From NCBI GenBank assembly GCA_000708835.1, contig DF237432.1:1-64000 (forward strand): a DNA stretch of 64,000 nucleotides, read 5' to 3'. This DNA is from Klebsormidium nitens (taxonomy: Eukaryota; Streptophyta; Klebsormidiophyceae; Klebsormidiales; Klebsormidiaceae). Below are positions 12,567-24,180 of the stretch, piece by piece. A program made the translations under genes and the position numbers. The notes beneath the pieces were generated by a model, which searched no databases, had not been told where the DNA came from, and saw only the letters and a program-made list of their open reading frames with translations. Position 1 is the first letter of the stretch. Each line of letters opens with the position of its first letter.

Positions 12567-15500
12567 ATGAGGGTCAGGCATGTGATGAACAAGCATGGCT
12601 CTGGGTTGGAGCAGTCTGACCAAGCGGCCACCCCCAGTGCTTCAAACCCTGAAAACAATGCAGGTATGCATATTCCTCCACTTACATGTTTTGGAAGGAT
12701 TTGATCACCAGAACCGAAATTGAGGCAAAGATCCTATGAGTTGGTCACCAAGCGAGTGTCAACCAGCAAGGGGTTTCATGCACCTCTGCATGAACTTGCA
12801 ATGGCAACATTGCAAGTGAATGAACGGGCACATTCTGTTGAAAATCGATTTCGAACTCTATTCTTCTACATCTGTTAGGTGCACTTGCGTTGGCCTGCTT
12901 GGATCGCTTTGCGGAACACTTGCTTGTTGTTGACTGGCATGTATCATATGAGCGGGGGCGCTGATCACCAACTATGCCGGGCATGTTTTGCAGAGCTTCT
13001 GGCTACAGAGTTGGCCAAGGAGCAGGAAATTGAGCTTGTGGATATGCAAGCCCCCTCACAGCTTCCTCAAAACGAAGGTAAGTTGCTTCCTTGTGGAATG
13101 TCAGAAGTAAGTAACCTTCCAATGCGCAGAAGCTTTTGGTGGTTGCTTCCAACGCACAGCCACTTCAACCAAGGGGAAAATAAGGAGCGATTTGTTTCGT
13201 GTTGCAGGAACTTCCATGTTGGCCCCAAAGGAGGAAGACTTGATCGCGCCTGAATCTCCATGGACTGGTGACATGAACTTATCAAAAGTGAGGCGCCTAC
13301 CTTCAGTCTTGTACCACAAACCGATTATGTACCTCAATGCCAGAGTGCACGGCAGATTGAAAGCAGGCATAAGAAACGAAAATCACAATGTTTTCAATAT
13401 AAGACTTCTTCTGGCTGACGCGATCTCTGTGGCCAACGGGAAGCCTGTTTATTCCTTTACTTAATACTGTGCGCTTAGAGTTTCGTGGAGATCCCTTCCA
13501 TTTGTCTCGGGTTTTGGGGCATGGGGTGCCAGGATGTTGCTTCTGCAGCATTGTTGAACAAAACTGGTACCTGATCCTGCACTACCTCTCTATCTTCGTT
13601 CTGTTTTCGTAATTGAAAGAGGCCCCGCTAAGAGGTGCAATTGGTCGAATCCGAGACGGATACAGATCATTGGTCCCCTGAGGACGGGCATTTGTTTCAT
13701 TGCAAGCCAGCTTGTGACGAACTCTGATACTGAAGCTGGCGAAGGGTGTAAATCCTCGTCGAAACGAGCATGCATCGTCCATAAGATACTGGCCTTTATT
13801 CCTCCGTCCCTATGTCTAGGCCAATTTTGACTTTGTTCAAAGTTTGCACTGACTTGGAGTAAGTAATCGACTTCGACTCCGAGAGTTGACTGGATTCATC
13901 TGCGCATTGACTTGACGAATCACGGCGAAAACGATCAGCACAAAAGCACGAACGTACAGGGGTAAAGATGGTTTACCAGCAGGTACTTCTATTCGAGTTT
14001 TGTCGTGCTCTCTGCAGTCCTCCTTCCACCCAGAAAATCCACGACGTGTCTGCAAACGGTCTAAACAAAAGCCTCGCTTCGTGTCCTGTCTGTAGATAGT
14101 CTTTCCTAGTTTTTACAACTGAACGACTTGCCCTCTTTGATCCAGCTTGGCCAGACCGTCGAGAAGAGCTACTCGGCCCTGCTCCACAGCCCCGACAAGT
14201 GGTACTCCCTCAACAAGCTCCTCAACCAGAAGGGCGGCCGCGACATCCTCTTCCGCATGGAAGACGTCATCAAAGAACGCGGCCTCGCCCCCGTGCGTGA
14301 AGAGTTCCTGCAGATCAAGCCGCAGGTCAACGCGGACCTCATCTGGTCGCTGCACCAGCCGCTGTTGTCGCTCATGCTCTTCATCCTGAAAGAACAGAAC
14401 GACATCCACAGGAAACTGATCCGGGTCCCCGAGCTCAAGAGCGACATCTGCAAGGCCATGGGCCTCGGGCGGCCGTCCAAGGTCAAGCCCGCGCCGCCGC
14501 CCAAGCCGAAGCTCGAGCGGCAGCCCAAGATGGTCACGAAGCCGAAGGGGCTGGCCACCGGTACGTCTGGGAGCTACTCTCCCAGAAAGTCGAATTAGCT
14601 TGCATCGTAATTGCGAGGTTGCGGTCTCTGAGCCCGTAGCTTAATTCTCTGAGCCCGTAGCTTAATGGCGCATCTGACAGTCTAGAGTCCGAAGGCCAGT
14701 AGCAAGGTCGCTTTCGAAGAGTTTCAATAATCCTGTTGAGCAATCGACAAGCGAAGAACTGCTCTCCACTTTCTTTCGAATTCAAAGGCCGTTGACTCGT
14801 AGATCCGCGTTAAACCAACCTGATGATACGGAACGTGAGCCACTGTACGGATAACGGACTGGTTCATCTTCGTTTTGACAAGAGGCCAAGGACAGAAGCA
14901 CTTCGAACAGTCTGAAAGATGCCTGCGTTTATGACTTTTCAGGAGCCGATAGTCCAGCAGAGGCTTGCTTTATGGAACTGAGGTTTTCAATTGACTGGTT
15001 ACGTCCTGGCCCTGGAAGCTCCGTCGTTTTGAGGCCAACTAAGCTTTGAGGTGCTGGACGACGCCGTCCGACTGATCCCTCTTTCGACGCTTATACTGTC
15101 TGGAGTCCTTGTACAGGAGAAAAGAAGTTGAAGAAGAAGGTCCCCAAACCCGATCCGCTACGGACTCTGTTGTATCCCCCCAGCGGCGCGGGGGCTGCAT
15201 ATGAGGACACTAAGGGGGGGGACCAGGAAGCAGGGGCGTCCGGGTTTGCCTTAGGCACCCCCCCGGCCAAGAAACTGAAAACGGGCGATAAGCTGACGGA
15301 TAGTCAGACGCTCCACCAGCTGATCGCAGCGTCCCAGGAACGTGACCGGTCGGGGAAGTTTGCGCCGGGGTTTTCCCCGGTCGCCGCGTTGAAGCTTAAG
15401 AAAAAGAAGGTCACGAAGCCGGGGGCCGACAAAGGCCTGGGGAAAGGCCTCGGGAAACGGCTGGGTAAAAAGACGGAGAAAGCGGCTGAAAACGGGGCTT

Positions 15501-17235
15501 CTATCAAGAAGCTCGCTATAAGCTCCCCGAAAACGTCATCCCGGAAGCAGCTAACCCCCCGGCGCGCTCCCCCGGCCGACGGCGGCGACGGCGCGGGGCC
15601 GTCCACGTCAGCCGAGCCCCGCGCGCCGCGTGTCGAGCCCGTCTCCCGGGAGGACGCGGAGATCGCGGCGCTCGTGTGCGCGCTGCGCACGCGCGGGGAG
15701 AAAGAGGCGCGCGTGTTGGAGGCGATGGCCGTTCCGGAGCTGGACGAGCGGATTGGGGAACTAGAGGCGGCGCGGAACCGCACGGACGCGGAGTTGGTGC
15801 AGCTGCGCGCGCGGCGGCGGGCGCTGATTGGGGAGGGCGACGAGGAGGCGCGCGAGCGGGCGGTCGGGGAGAGCGTGAGGGCGGCGCGCGAGCGGTGCCT
15901 GCGGGCGATCCGCGACTTGCTCGGTGAGGGCCAAGAACGTGCTCGAAAAGTGGGCACCAAGATTTGTACTGCGGACTGTACTCGAGAAGCGCTTGCGCCA
16001 AGAAGTTGTGTCTTTACGGTCCATTTACGGAACTTCGTCACGTCTCACTGTCAGTAAGTCGGTCAGATTCTTGGTTGATAGTGGTGGCAGTGCGAAGAAT
16101 GACGACGCCGTTTTCAAATTTCTGGACCAGAAGGCATTAGCGCTATGTCCGCTTACTCAGACCGCCTTTCACCTCTCGAACTTCTCTTTCTTTTCTTGAT
16201 TGCTTCGTCGATCTTTCCTACCCTCAGACGCCACGTCTACGAATTGACTACCTTTCTGAACCGAACACGTTCTGCCAGCTACCCTGGTCCTAGAACAGAA
16301 GGCTTGCGAAAGCTAGAGTAAGAAACCTGTTCGATCCATCGCAGACGTGCTCCCCTCGACCACGGAGACGCCCCCGCTCGCGCTGTTCAACGAGCTGGAG
16401 CGCACGGGCGACTTCGACGCGACCCTGGGCGCGCTCGCGCGCAACCAGCGCACGCACTTGCAGCGCGAGTGGAACCGCAAGAACGAGCTCGCGACGGGGG
16501 CCAAGCGGGCGGAGATGGAGGCCATGTATCAGAAGAACAAAGTCCGGCGGCATCTGGGCATTCCGCCCGCGGACAGCGCAGGTGAGATTGGGACTTTCCT
16601 GTGCGTGCCATAAGGGCGGCTTGTTGGTTTTGGCCTGGGAAGCCGTTTCTGAAGCGTGTCCTGGTCAGTGAGTGTCCTAACGTGGATCGAAGCCCCAGGG
16701 GTACCTTGAGTTGCAATGGCTTCGTGTTTCGTTTGAAGCGAGGGGATAGCTTGCGTCTCTTGAGATCCAATCACGTCATGGCTTATCAGCTTCCTGGTCG
16801 CATCTTTGCGTTCACTTCGAGACGGGAGGACGCTCACACAGCAGGCTTCGGTAGAGAATGAAGTCAAGTCGTAGTCTCCGATTGTCTCTCCTAAGTAAGG
16901 GCAGCCCGGAAGGTGGGAAAGCTGAGGATATTCAGCTCCAGATTGCACGAACTGGTGCTCTTCTATCCTGATGGGAAACGGAAGGAGACAATCGAACGAC
17001 GTTCAAAGAGTTCGGTATAATAGTACGCTTTCCCAAGTTCGAAACGCTGAAACTTTCCCACCGTTCGTCTGTCTCTCTGCCAGCGGATCAGCCCGCCGAG
17101 TACGACGCCATCTTCGTCGCGTTTCAGCAGAAGCTGACGGAGCTCCAGCAAGAGATGGAGCGGCAGGTGAAGCTGCTCGACGATACGGAGAACGGCGCCA
17201 AGCAAGCGTGGCTCGCATACAGGGAGGCAGCATAA
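12567..17235 (+). CDS. unrecognised AT-hook protein, right-arm paralogue
   Basis: Seven exons: 12567-12663, 12994-13077, 13208-13287, 14146-14560, 15117-15923, 16345-16581 and 17084-17235, giving 623 aa. It mirrors the minus-strand copy exon for exon with identical phases (1,1,0,1,1,1). It starts MRVRHVMNKHGSG. Exon 3 has APKEEDLIAPESPWTGD. Exon 4 encodes the best-conserved domain (SYSALLHSPDKWYSLNK, ADLIWSLHQPLLSLMLFIL, ELKSDICKAMGLGRPSK). Exon 5 is basic, with DSQTLHQLIAASQERDRSGK and an acidic-to-basic helical end. Exons 6-7 are charged helices (FNELERTGDFDATLGALARN; ending AWLAYREAA). Compared with the other copy, exon 5 lacks its clear KRGRPPK hook, although GRPSK and KPKLERQPK remain in exon 4. 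Likely nuclear by composition; function unknown. Confidence 0.85.
14625..14666 (+). repeat. exact 21-bp tandem duplication in intron 4, tRNA-like sequence
   Basis: A 21-bp unit, TCTCTGAGCCCGTAGCTTAA plus T, occurs twice without a break (14625-14645 and 14646-14666). The second copy runs into GGCGCATCTGACAGTCTAGA, which resembles the D-arm and anticodon-stem region of a tRNA, but no matching acceptor stem or T-arm follows. I read it as a small tandem duplication of a tRNA-derived or chance tRNA-like fragment inside an intron, not a working tRNA gene. Confidence 0.5.
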
Positions 17236-18469
17236 AGTATCTCGGCGGAGGGGTATTTATTGGATACGCGCGGACCCCTCCATTTGGAAGCCGCTTTGCA
17301 GCCGATGAAGAGCTTGAAAGATGAGCAGCCGTAATTGACGGTAGCGCATGCACAAGATTATCGGTTTGAAAATGATTGGTACGGCAAAGCTGCTCCAAAT
17401 GTTACCAGGTCTCAACACTGTCACCCTGGTCGAATGAACTTCACGTGTCTGACCAGCCCAGGACGCTAAAATCAAACACTTTCGATACGTAATTGCGGTA
17501 GCTGTTTAAGCAGTGATAGCTGGTGAGATACAAGGTATAGAACATTGAAACTGAGTTGTCTACGCTTCTGTCTGCTTTACGACACTGCAGCCATTGCATG
17601 CCGTCGCAAGATATGGCGCACCGAGGCGGCTCTAGGCCCTCCGGTCCGATCACTTGGCCGAATTGTATGCAATAGCTTGCATGGCATGAATCAAACCGGT
17701 CAAGTTCCTTAAGGTCAACTCACAATTGTGAGTTGACTGATGCAACAGTAGATTGCAGTGGGCTGGCAGCCTGCTCCTGATCATCCTATGAGATTGCATG
17801 CCAGCTATATGTAAGCTCTTAAGGCTCTGCGGGTCTGGCCGCACAGCCAGACGTAAATTGAAGACAGTTGCGACTGTGGCCCGGCTTCAATATAGAGGCT
17901 GGCTCAGCCTTGATCGACCTCTACACGCACTTGGTTAAGCATGCGCTACACACACACGATTGCATGTGAGTTGGTCAAAGCGTTTGCTCATGTGCGCATG
18001 ATCTGCAGCATGTGTCTAACTGTCTCCAGGATCGCGTGCCTGCAGGCAGCTAGGCTCTCGACACGTGCAGTCTGGTGTTGATTTCGCAAGCCAACCGAGC
18101 CCCTTCATTGTCACTGAGGGAATTTTCACCCGGGTAAATTTCCTGAAAGCGGGCCCGCATCGCATACAGCTACTCAACTTGCCCCGTACTTGGAACCTAG
18201 GTATAACGTCGCAAATAAGTCTGCGCGTGTCCCATCATCCTATGATCTCTTCCTTACTAGCTGGCAAAGCTAATCCAGTAACTCATCCTTTTTCCGAGGA
18301 CTGGAACTTTTGGAACTTACAGAATAGTGTGGCCGTAATGAGATTTCATCCTGGTCTACAGTCAGTCTGTCTACAGCATGCCGCAGTCCTAAGGTGTGCA
18401 GTATTTATCTATGCAGTCCCTTGTAGTCGTTGACCCAAAAACCTGGCGGCAATTAAAGCATCTGCTCTT
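17236..18469. other. intergenic region with a perfect 24-bp palindrome
   Basis: Tail-to-tail spacer between the right-arm paralogue and the minus-strand 265-aa gene. No supported coding sequence. It holds an uninterrupted 24-bp palindrome at 17714-17737 (half-site GTCAACTCACAA followed by its exact complement) and several GCATGC words. The remaining sequence looks featureless. Confidence 0.55.
17714..17737. other. perfect 24-bp palindrome
   Basis: Half-site GTCAACTCACAA is followed directly by its reverse complement with no spacer. It sits about 480 bp past the stop of the plus-strand paralogue and about 730 bp from the minus-strand stop. It could form a 12-bp cruciform stem or bind a dimeric factor; nothing else supports a specific role. 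Confidence 0.7.
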
Positions 18470-21400
18470 CTAGTTCTCTTTTGGCTCAAAGAAGACATTT
18501 GTCTTTCGGAAAAGCGTCTCTCGGATGACCGGCTTCCGCGCATACTCCGGCTTGGCGTAGTTCTGCGTCTTGGCCGTAAGGCCGATGTCTGCATATGCCG
18601 TTCTATAGCCACCCGTCCGCTGCAAAGATGACATGAGAGTCGCGTCAGCGGCGCGAATTCAATTGGCAACCTTGAGATGACAGCAGAGGTTCGCTGCCCG
18701 TACGGCTGCATTGAAAGCGCATTGAAAGCTACAACAGACAGCAGTGTCAAACGTCTGTTTACATCCTCAAGTGGAGACTGTAGCCTTGTGCTTTTTCAAG
18801 ATAGTTCCGCATCTTATCTTCTCAAACGAAGGGGCCAGAACATGGAGTGATGAGATGCGACTTCAGACCCGGATCTTTCTTATCAAAGATGCAGACGGCT
18901 TATTTTTTCCAACAGAAAAATCGTTGCTCAGGAAGCTCTGTGAATTACGCAGATGAGAGATTGGTTGGCAGGTCCGACGCAAAAAGCTGCAACATGATTC
19001 TCAATTCTTTCCTCACCTTCTCAATTTCCGTGTTGTTGTTACAGTACGCCGCTCTGTGCGGGCAGTAGAAAGTGTCCCGGTGGCATTTGGTACAGGCCTC
19101 CGTCACCGCCTCCCGCCCGACGTCGAACAGGTACTCTGGCCCCTCGAACTGCGCGCGCGGCCGCGACAGAGCGTTTAGGGCCGGGGTTTTGAGGAACTGA
19201 CACAATGCCTGAAGCGGCTCTTGGAAACTTCGGTGGGAGACCGACACAAAGAAAAACTGAGACCGGCCGTTTCTGTCTGCAGATTTGCGAGTCTTAAGGC
19301 GTGCTTCGCGCTGAAATCACCAAGAAACTGGTCTACTGATCTTTCCGTTTGAGGAATGCCACTTCAAACATGTAGACCTTACTGATTACACGGCAACCAA
19401 AGATAGAGTCCAGTGGCCCACGTACTCTACTCTGCTCTTCTCATCCTTGCTCGCGGGTTCTTTGTTCGGCAAGAAAACAATTGAAGCAATGGGAGCATAT
19501 GGCCACGTACCCTGCTCTTCTCTTCCTTGCCGTAGGTGCTCGCAAGCTCGCTCTGCAGCGCCTGCAGCCGCGCGTGCGCCTCCGTCCCCTGGAGGTTCTC
19601 CAGCGCCTTCTTCGTCACCTTGATCTCTTGCTGCGCGCCACGTGGCAGAAGCGAGCGTCAGCTTTCTGCCACGTGGAGTCGTATTGGTGGCTCGGCGACA
19701 GAGTGACTGGACGGGTCAGACTCAGCATACGAGGCTCGAATCTCGAGTAACTGGTTTGGTGTTGGTCTGCTTTCGAAATATGATCTAGCATCTGAAGCTG
19801 ACGTAACGAAGTCATCTATACTCAAACCGCTGAAGGGCAATGTGACGAAACCTTCGAGTGCCTTTCCCAAGGAGCTGGTGAGATATTTTCAGTCGCAGCT
19901 CACGGACATTGACTTCGGATTAAAGCTGTCCCATTTTGCGCACCCATTCACGTATTGCTGTGCCTACAGATTTTTGTCGACCTTATTGAGATGCGTAAGC
20001 TAAACGGTTCGACTTTAGAGTGTGAGTTTCAGCTTCGGCGCCTGAGCATTTCAAAAATGAGCCATCCCAAACGCAGTGACGTTCTGATGTTCCAGGGCTC
20101 CTGGTTTCACTCTCTTCATAAAACGTTAGCTCAGTCACCTTCTGACTACTGAATTGCAGCTGCTCTGGCTTGTTTTCTTTCTCAAGTCATTTGACCATTT
20201 GAATAACGGTGGAGCTCCAAAAAGCGTCTAATGCTGCTGCTTTCCTTTGACCCTCTGAGCCTTGCGCTTCTTGTTATTGTCGTCCATACGATCTCAGCTT
20301 CTCTATTTCATTATACCGGGACACTTCATCTAAAAGCTCATCGAAGGAAGCCTCATTCTTGTCTGTACGTCCTGGTAGATCGAACTGCTCTCTCCGCTCC
20401 CTTTTCCAGGAAACGAGATCTCGTTACTCAGCCTTACCCGCAGCTGTGTCCGGTACTGCTCCACACGGATGGTGCTCGTGAACTCGTCGCGCTTCATAAA
20501 GTCCCCTGTCCAGAACCCCACCTTCTTTTCCTGTCCACGGTATGTGATCTTGTCCTCGTACTTGGCCCCCTGGAGGAATGAGACTAGGGCTCAATGACTA
20601 GGCGTTAGCCTCAAGGAGAGGATAGGGCCCTCAGCCAAGCAGCTAACGTTGAACTGAGATAGTATGTCAAGAGCAGATTCCATGGTCGAGGATAAGGAGC
20701 CTCTATTGACGCTTGATCGATGATCGGACAATCCGGATGCTGACATTTCAATGTATATGCGAAAGTTGATCCTCAGCTGTTCAACCCGGTGCTTGGGTCA
20801 ATTGAATAAAGCCGTTTCAAGAGCGCCGTTTCAGTTGAGTGCTGCAGCCTGACTGAGTACAATAAGTACCCTTGCCTCTGAGGCTTCCCAGGACAAAGCA
20901 TCGGGCTGAAAACATCAACTCGAAAGGAAGGAGACAACAGTGATCAACTCATGCTGTGCCGGACTTTTGGTAAACGAAAAAACAAAGTCGATTGCATTTA
21001 TCAAGTAGAAGCCGGCTTGAGTTCTGGTTGTTTCTGAGCAAGCAGACTAGAAAGAAAGAAGCCTTACATCTGCTATCCACAAGTGCTTCTTGTCGAAGTA
21101 TGTGTCCACTGTTTTACCCTCCTTGGGAGGCTGTGTCAGAAACTGCTTTCCCTTGTAGCAAGACCGATAATCTGCAGCAAAGCAATGCTATGTGAGATAA
21201 AGACTTACACCTTTCCATTCCCATTGTAAGGCCTCTCTCTGTGTTGCAAGGAATATTGGAGGAAATAGCTTGCAAGGTACAAACAAGGTTATTATGCTTA
21301 ATAGGAAGTTTCAGCACGAAGCATCCCTTTGGCTTAACCCTGTGTTACAATACAACACATAATAGGAGGAAACATGGAATACTATTTTTTTCAAGGTCAG

Positions 21401-21660
21401 TGACATATAAAAGTCCCAATGTTTGCCAAGAAGGTGTAAACATTGGGAAACATTCCTCGACCCTGCATTCTCAATTAGTCTTCCTACAAACTTTCTAGTA
21501 CCACAGATCAGAACAAATCAATAGGGGACCGCGTCCTGCTACACTCACTTTCGTGTTGCTCGCCATAATTGAGAGGCGCATCTTTTGTGCCTATGGAGAT
21601 GTAACTAGTGGTGGAAAACACATCCCGGAGCGCCCGCTCCGTCAACATGTTGTGATTCAT
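18470..21660 (-). CDS. unrecognised 265-aa protein, possibly flagellum-associated
   Basis: Six minus-strand exons: 21660-21549, 21171-21068, 20569-20438, 19630-19511, 19196-19017 and 18619-18470; all junctions GT-AG and in phase. The start is the ATG of MNHNMLTERALRDV in a good context (CAAAATGAA). Visible parts: STTSYISIGTKDAP near the N-terminus, YKGKQFLTQPPKEG, a charged helical stretch QEIKVTKKALENLQGTEA, a cysteine/histidine-rich patch EACTKCHRDTFYCPHRAAYC that could bind metal, and a C-terminus GGYRTAYADIGLTAKTQNYA ending FFEPKEN. No signal or transit peptide and no membrane segment. The short KGKQ/YFDKKH/YISIG style recalls small axonemal microtubule-associated proteins such as CFAP96-type families, but I cannot assign one. 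Motile zoospores in charophytes would fit. Treat the function as unknown. Confidence 0.78.
19415..19470 (-). repeat. echo of an exon end and donor in the 265-aa gene
   Basis: Read on the minus strand, the exon at 19630-19511 ends with GAAGAGCAGG and donor GTACGTGG. About 85 bp further into the intron the same end recurs in degraded form (AAGGATGAGAAGAGCAGAGT, then AGTACGTGG). The same-direction copy of exon edge plus splice donor matches the pattern seen beside other genes in the window. Confidence 0.65.
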
Positions 21661-24180
21661 TTTGGCCCCCTTGCCCGAACCGCACCCTTTAGTCAACGAG
21701 CAAAAGATGTACAGAGAACTATTCGCTCGCTAATGGTGAAGCCCTGATCAGCCAGCCGTGATTGCCCTTATATTTGGAGTCTCTTCTTGTGCCAATGGTC
21801 GCCCTTCCCAAAACCACACCACCTGGCGGTAGCCTTCTTCTAGCACAGGACACTGAAAGCAGTGGAGATTGCAAGCCACCCTCTAGCGCTCGATCTCTGT
21901 GAACTCTTCACAATGCTACCTCTGGTTCCCTTCGGTCTCTTCCCCTCTCTTTTTCCAGCACATTGCAGGCAGGCCAAACGAATAAGCATTGCATGCGCAA
22001 GAAGTCTGGTTCAATCTTGGCAATCAGACAAGCAGAGTAGAGTATAGTTTCACTTCCAGTGGACCAATGAGCCTGATGTCAACAATGGTGGATCACAACG
22101 TCCACAATGCTGCGTGCATATGCGAAAGATATGCGAACATGATGTTAGAGACCCTATCTGTGCCAGCATCAGTTGACGAGTCTGACTCGATGTCCAATCA
22201 AGACAGTAGCGCGCTGTGCCGCCCGCGACCTGAGTGAAAAAGATACCGGTGACAAGTTTATCTGACGGCTGTCGGTGACGAGTCATTGGCCAGCGGCCAT
22301 TCTCGCCGTCGATATCGAACCGGCCTGATGTGGTCACCGGTCAGTGAGCAGATTCCATGACTGCTCGGCTTCAGGCGGCTATCTAGCTGATGTAGCACCT
22401 AGTAGCACGCACCTAGGATGGCAGCGAAAAATGGACACGTCAATTTCACTTCAACCATTATATCGGATTTGCTGGTCAATATCACCGTTTCTGCCATTCC
22501 AACCGCGTATGCAAGCATAACTCAACGGATCGGACCAGCGTGCTTACCATTTTGAACCCTTATAACAAGCGTCGGATGCACGAGTCATTGAACAAAAGTA
22601 AAGATCGGGGAATTTAATTCCGAAGACGGTTTCAAGCAGAGTTCAACTTTCAAGACTGATTCGAGGGGATCGATGTACCGGTAGGACTATGGTCGAAATT
22701 CTGGACAGGCTGGACTGAAAAAATTGCAGCAAGTTCCGGGCAAAATATCATACGTATACCGTCAGCCCGCTAGCGACGTAGGTATCGCCAGGGTGGGAGT
22801 ACCATAGCCGCGCTAGCTATGGCCCTATTGCGGGGCCCCTCCCCACCACCAGGGGTCGAAGAAAGGGTCCAGGCCCTACGATGTCTGCTGTCTGAACGGG
22901 ACCCCCGAATATGAAAGGGGGGGTACCACCTACTAAAAGACATGCAGCAACTTTCAAGTCGATATCAAACCTATATTCCCTGCCCTCCGAGACAGATTCG
23001 CTTGATACGTACCGGGGTCCTGTGTGTGATATACCTATTGTCTTTGAGTATCGACCGGCTAGAATATGGAATGCATGAAATGTTGAAATGCATACTTTGT
23101 TGACATGCGTAAACCGATAATATGTGCAGCATGCTCCCATAAAACCCTTGGTCCCGTGTTGGTTATCAGCATAAAAGTCTGATACGTGGAGCCGATTTTC
23201 GGCATAAATTAACAAAATGGCCGTGCATAAGCGGAAGCAATATGTGGAATTTTCGATGAAGTCTGTATAATCTGCATAAAGCGTGCTTATGAGAAGACGT
23301 TGTCCATTTTCCGGCTCTATAACCTAGGCTATTGCTCTATTGAAGTACCTAGCTACCGTTGAAGAAGCACCAAGAAATCCGGGTGACCCGGCGGGCCAAT
23401 TGAAGCCTCAACTGGCAACATGCACGCATGCATGATGGATTCAATCTTGAACACACTTGTGATAGGCAGGCAATCAGCGGGGCCGAACTCAGTGCAGCCG
23501 GCGACGGTCTCAATCGCCGGAGGAATTTCTATTTCAGCATGGTGTATAGGTGTGCGGGCAGCCTGGCGGGCCGCGGCAATGCTCAGCCATGGCTGGAATG
23601 TGACCAGCTGATGCATATGACGCCTCGCTCCCCACTGAGGCCCGAAGTAATACCTGACATAGCGCATGACATTGCTTCACCCCGCACTGGCGCGAGGCCG
23701 TTCAACGCCATGTGGCCACATTCATGTGCAAGGATCATCGAAGCAACCCGTAGATCTATCAATTTGATTGCTGCTTGGACAAGTGTAGCAAATTTAAGAT
23801 CTCTGTCGCGCGGTCTAAATGCAGAAACTTTTTTCAAATTGAGGCGGTCGCTCTGCCAAAGGTGCTTTGCAAAGTTACGCCCAGCTAGTTGTACAGCAAG
23901 TAGCAGGCTAGCTAGATGGCGTCCAGTCCTTGACAAGATCGAACATATCCCGCCCCCATACGCACGAGACACCCTATTATCCGAGGTAACACAAAAACTT
24001 ATATTGTCAATCATTGTCTTAGCCTACTATACACGTGACCCGCTTGCAAGCACGAAACAAGCTAGAACAGTCTTAGTATTAATACTTAGTAAGATATGAG
24101 CAAGCGGGATAGCGCTATTTGTCTATGATTCGCAGCAGCTTGTAGACGGAAAGTATCGGACCGACTATAAACTACCAGGT
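21661..24180. other. 2.5-kb intergenic region, no supported gene
   Basis: Spacer upstream of the minus-strand 265-aa gene and downstream of LUL, so it should contain the promoter of the former and the 3' end of the latter. It holds a short inverted repeat (CCATAGC...GCTATGG, about 22802-22822) and, on the minus strand at 23353-24014, two overlapping open frames. One of these contains ILAHECGHMALNGL, which includes a HExxH metalloprotease-type motif. The frames are offset and have no start or splice logic, so they may be a decayed gene or chance. No transposase, reverse transcriptase or terminal repeats were recognised. Confidence 0.45.

Larger units (their letters stand above)
6508..17235. 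repeat. large diverged inverted duplication, two gene-sized arms about 1.3 kb apart
   Basis: Left arm 6508-11286 (minus gene) and right arm 12567-17235 (plus gene) contain the same seven exons in mirror order. Exon lengths in transcription order are 97/97, 75/84, 80/80, 403/415, 774/807, 237/237 and 152/152 nt (minus/plus), and all splice phases agree. Midpoints of paired exons fall near 11.87-11.93 kb. Proteins are clearly related: the first half of exon 4 is roughly 80 percent identical by eye, while introns are mostly unalignable and differ in length. Similarity extends a little into the 5' leaders (GTCGAAYAAGG just before both ATGs). This indicates an old inverted gene duplication with both copies kept intact. 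Confidence 0.93.

Noticed and set aside
14646-14700. tRNA-like sequence (CCCGTAGCTTAATGGCGCAT and on)
   Set aside because: D-arm-like and anticodon-like parts are present, but there is no paired acceptor stem or T-arm, and the 5' part is an exact 21-bp tandem copy.
21661-24180. Transposable element
   Set aside because: No transposase, integrase or reverse transcriptase text, no terminal inverted repeats or target-site duplications could be found.
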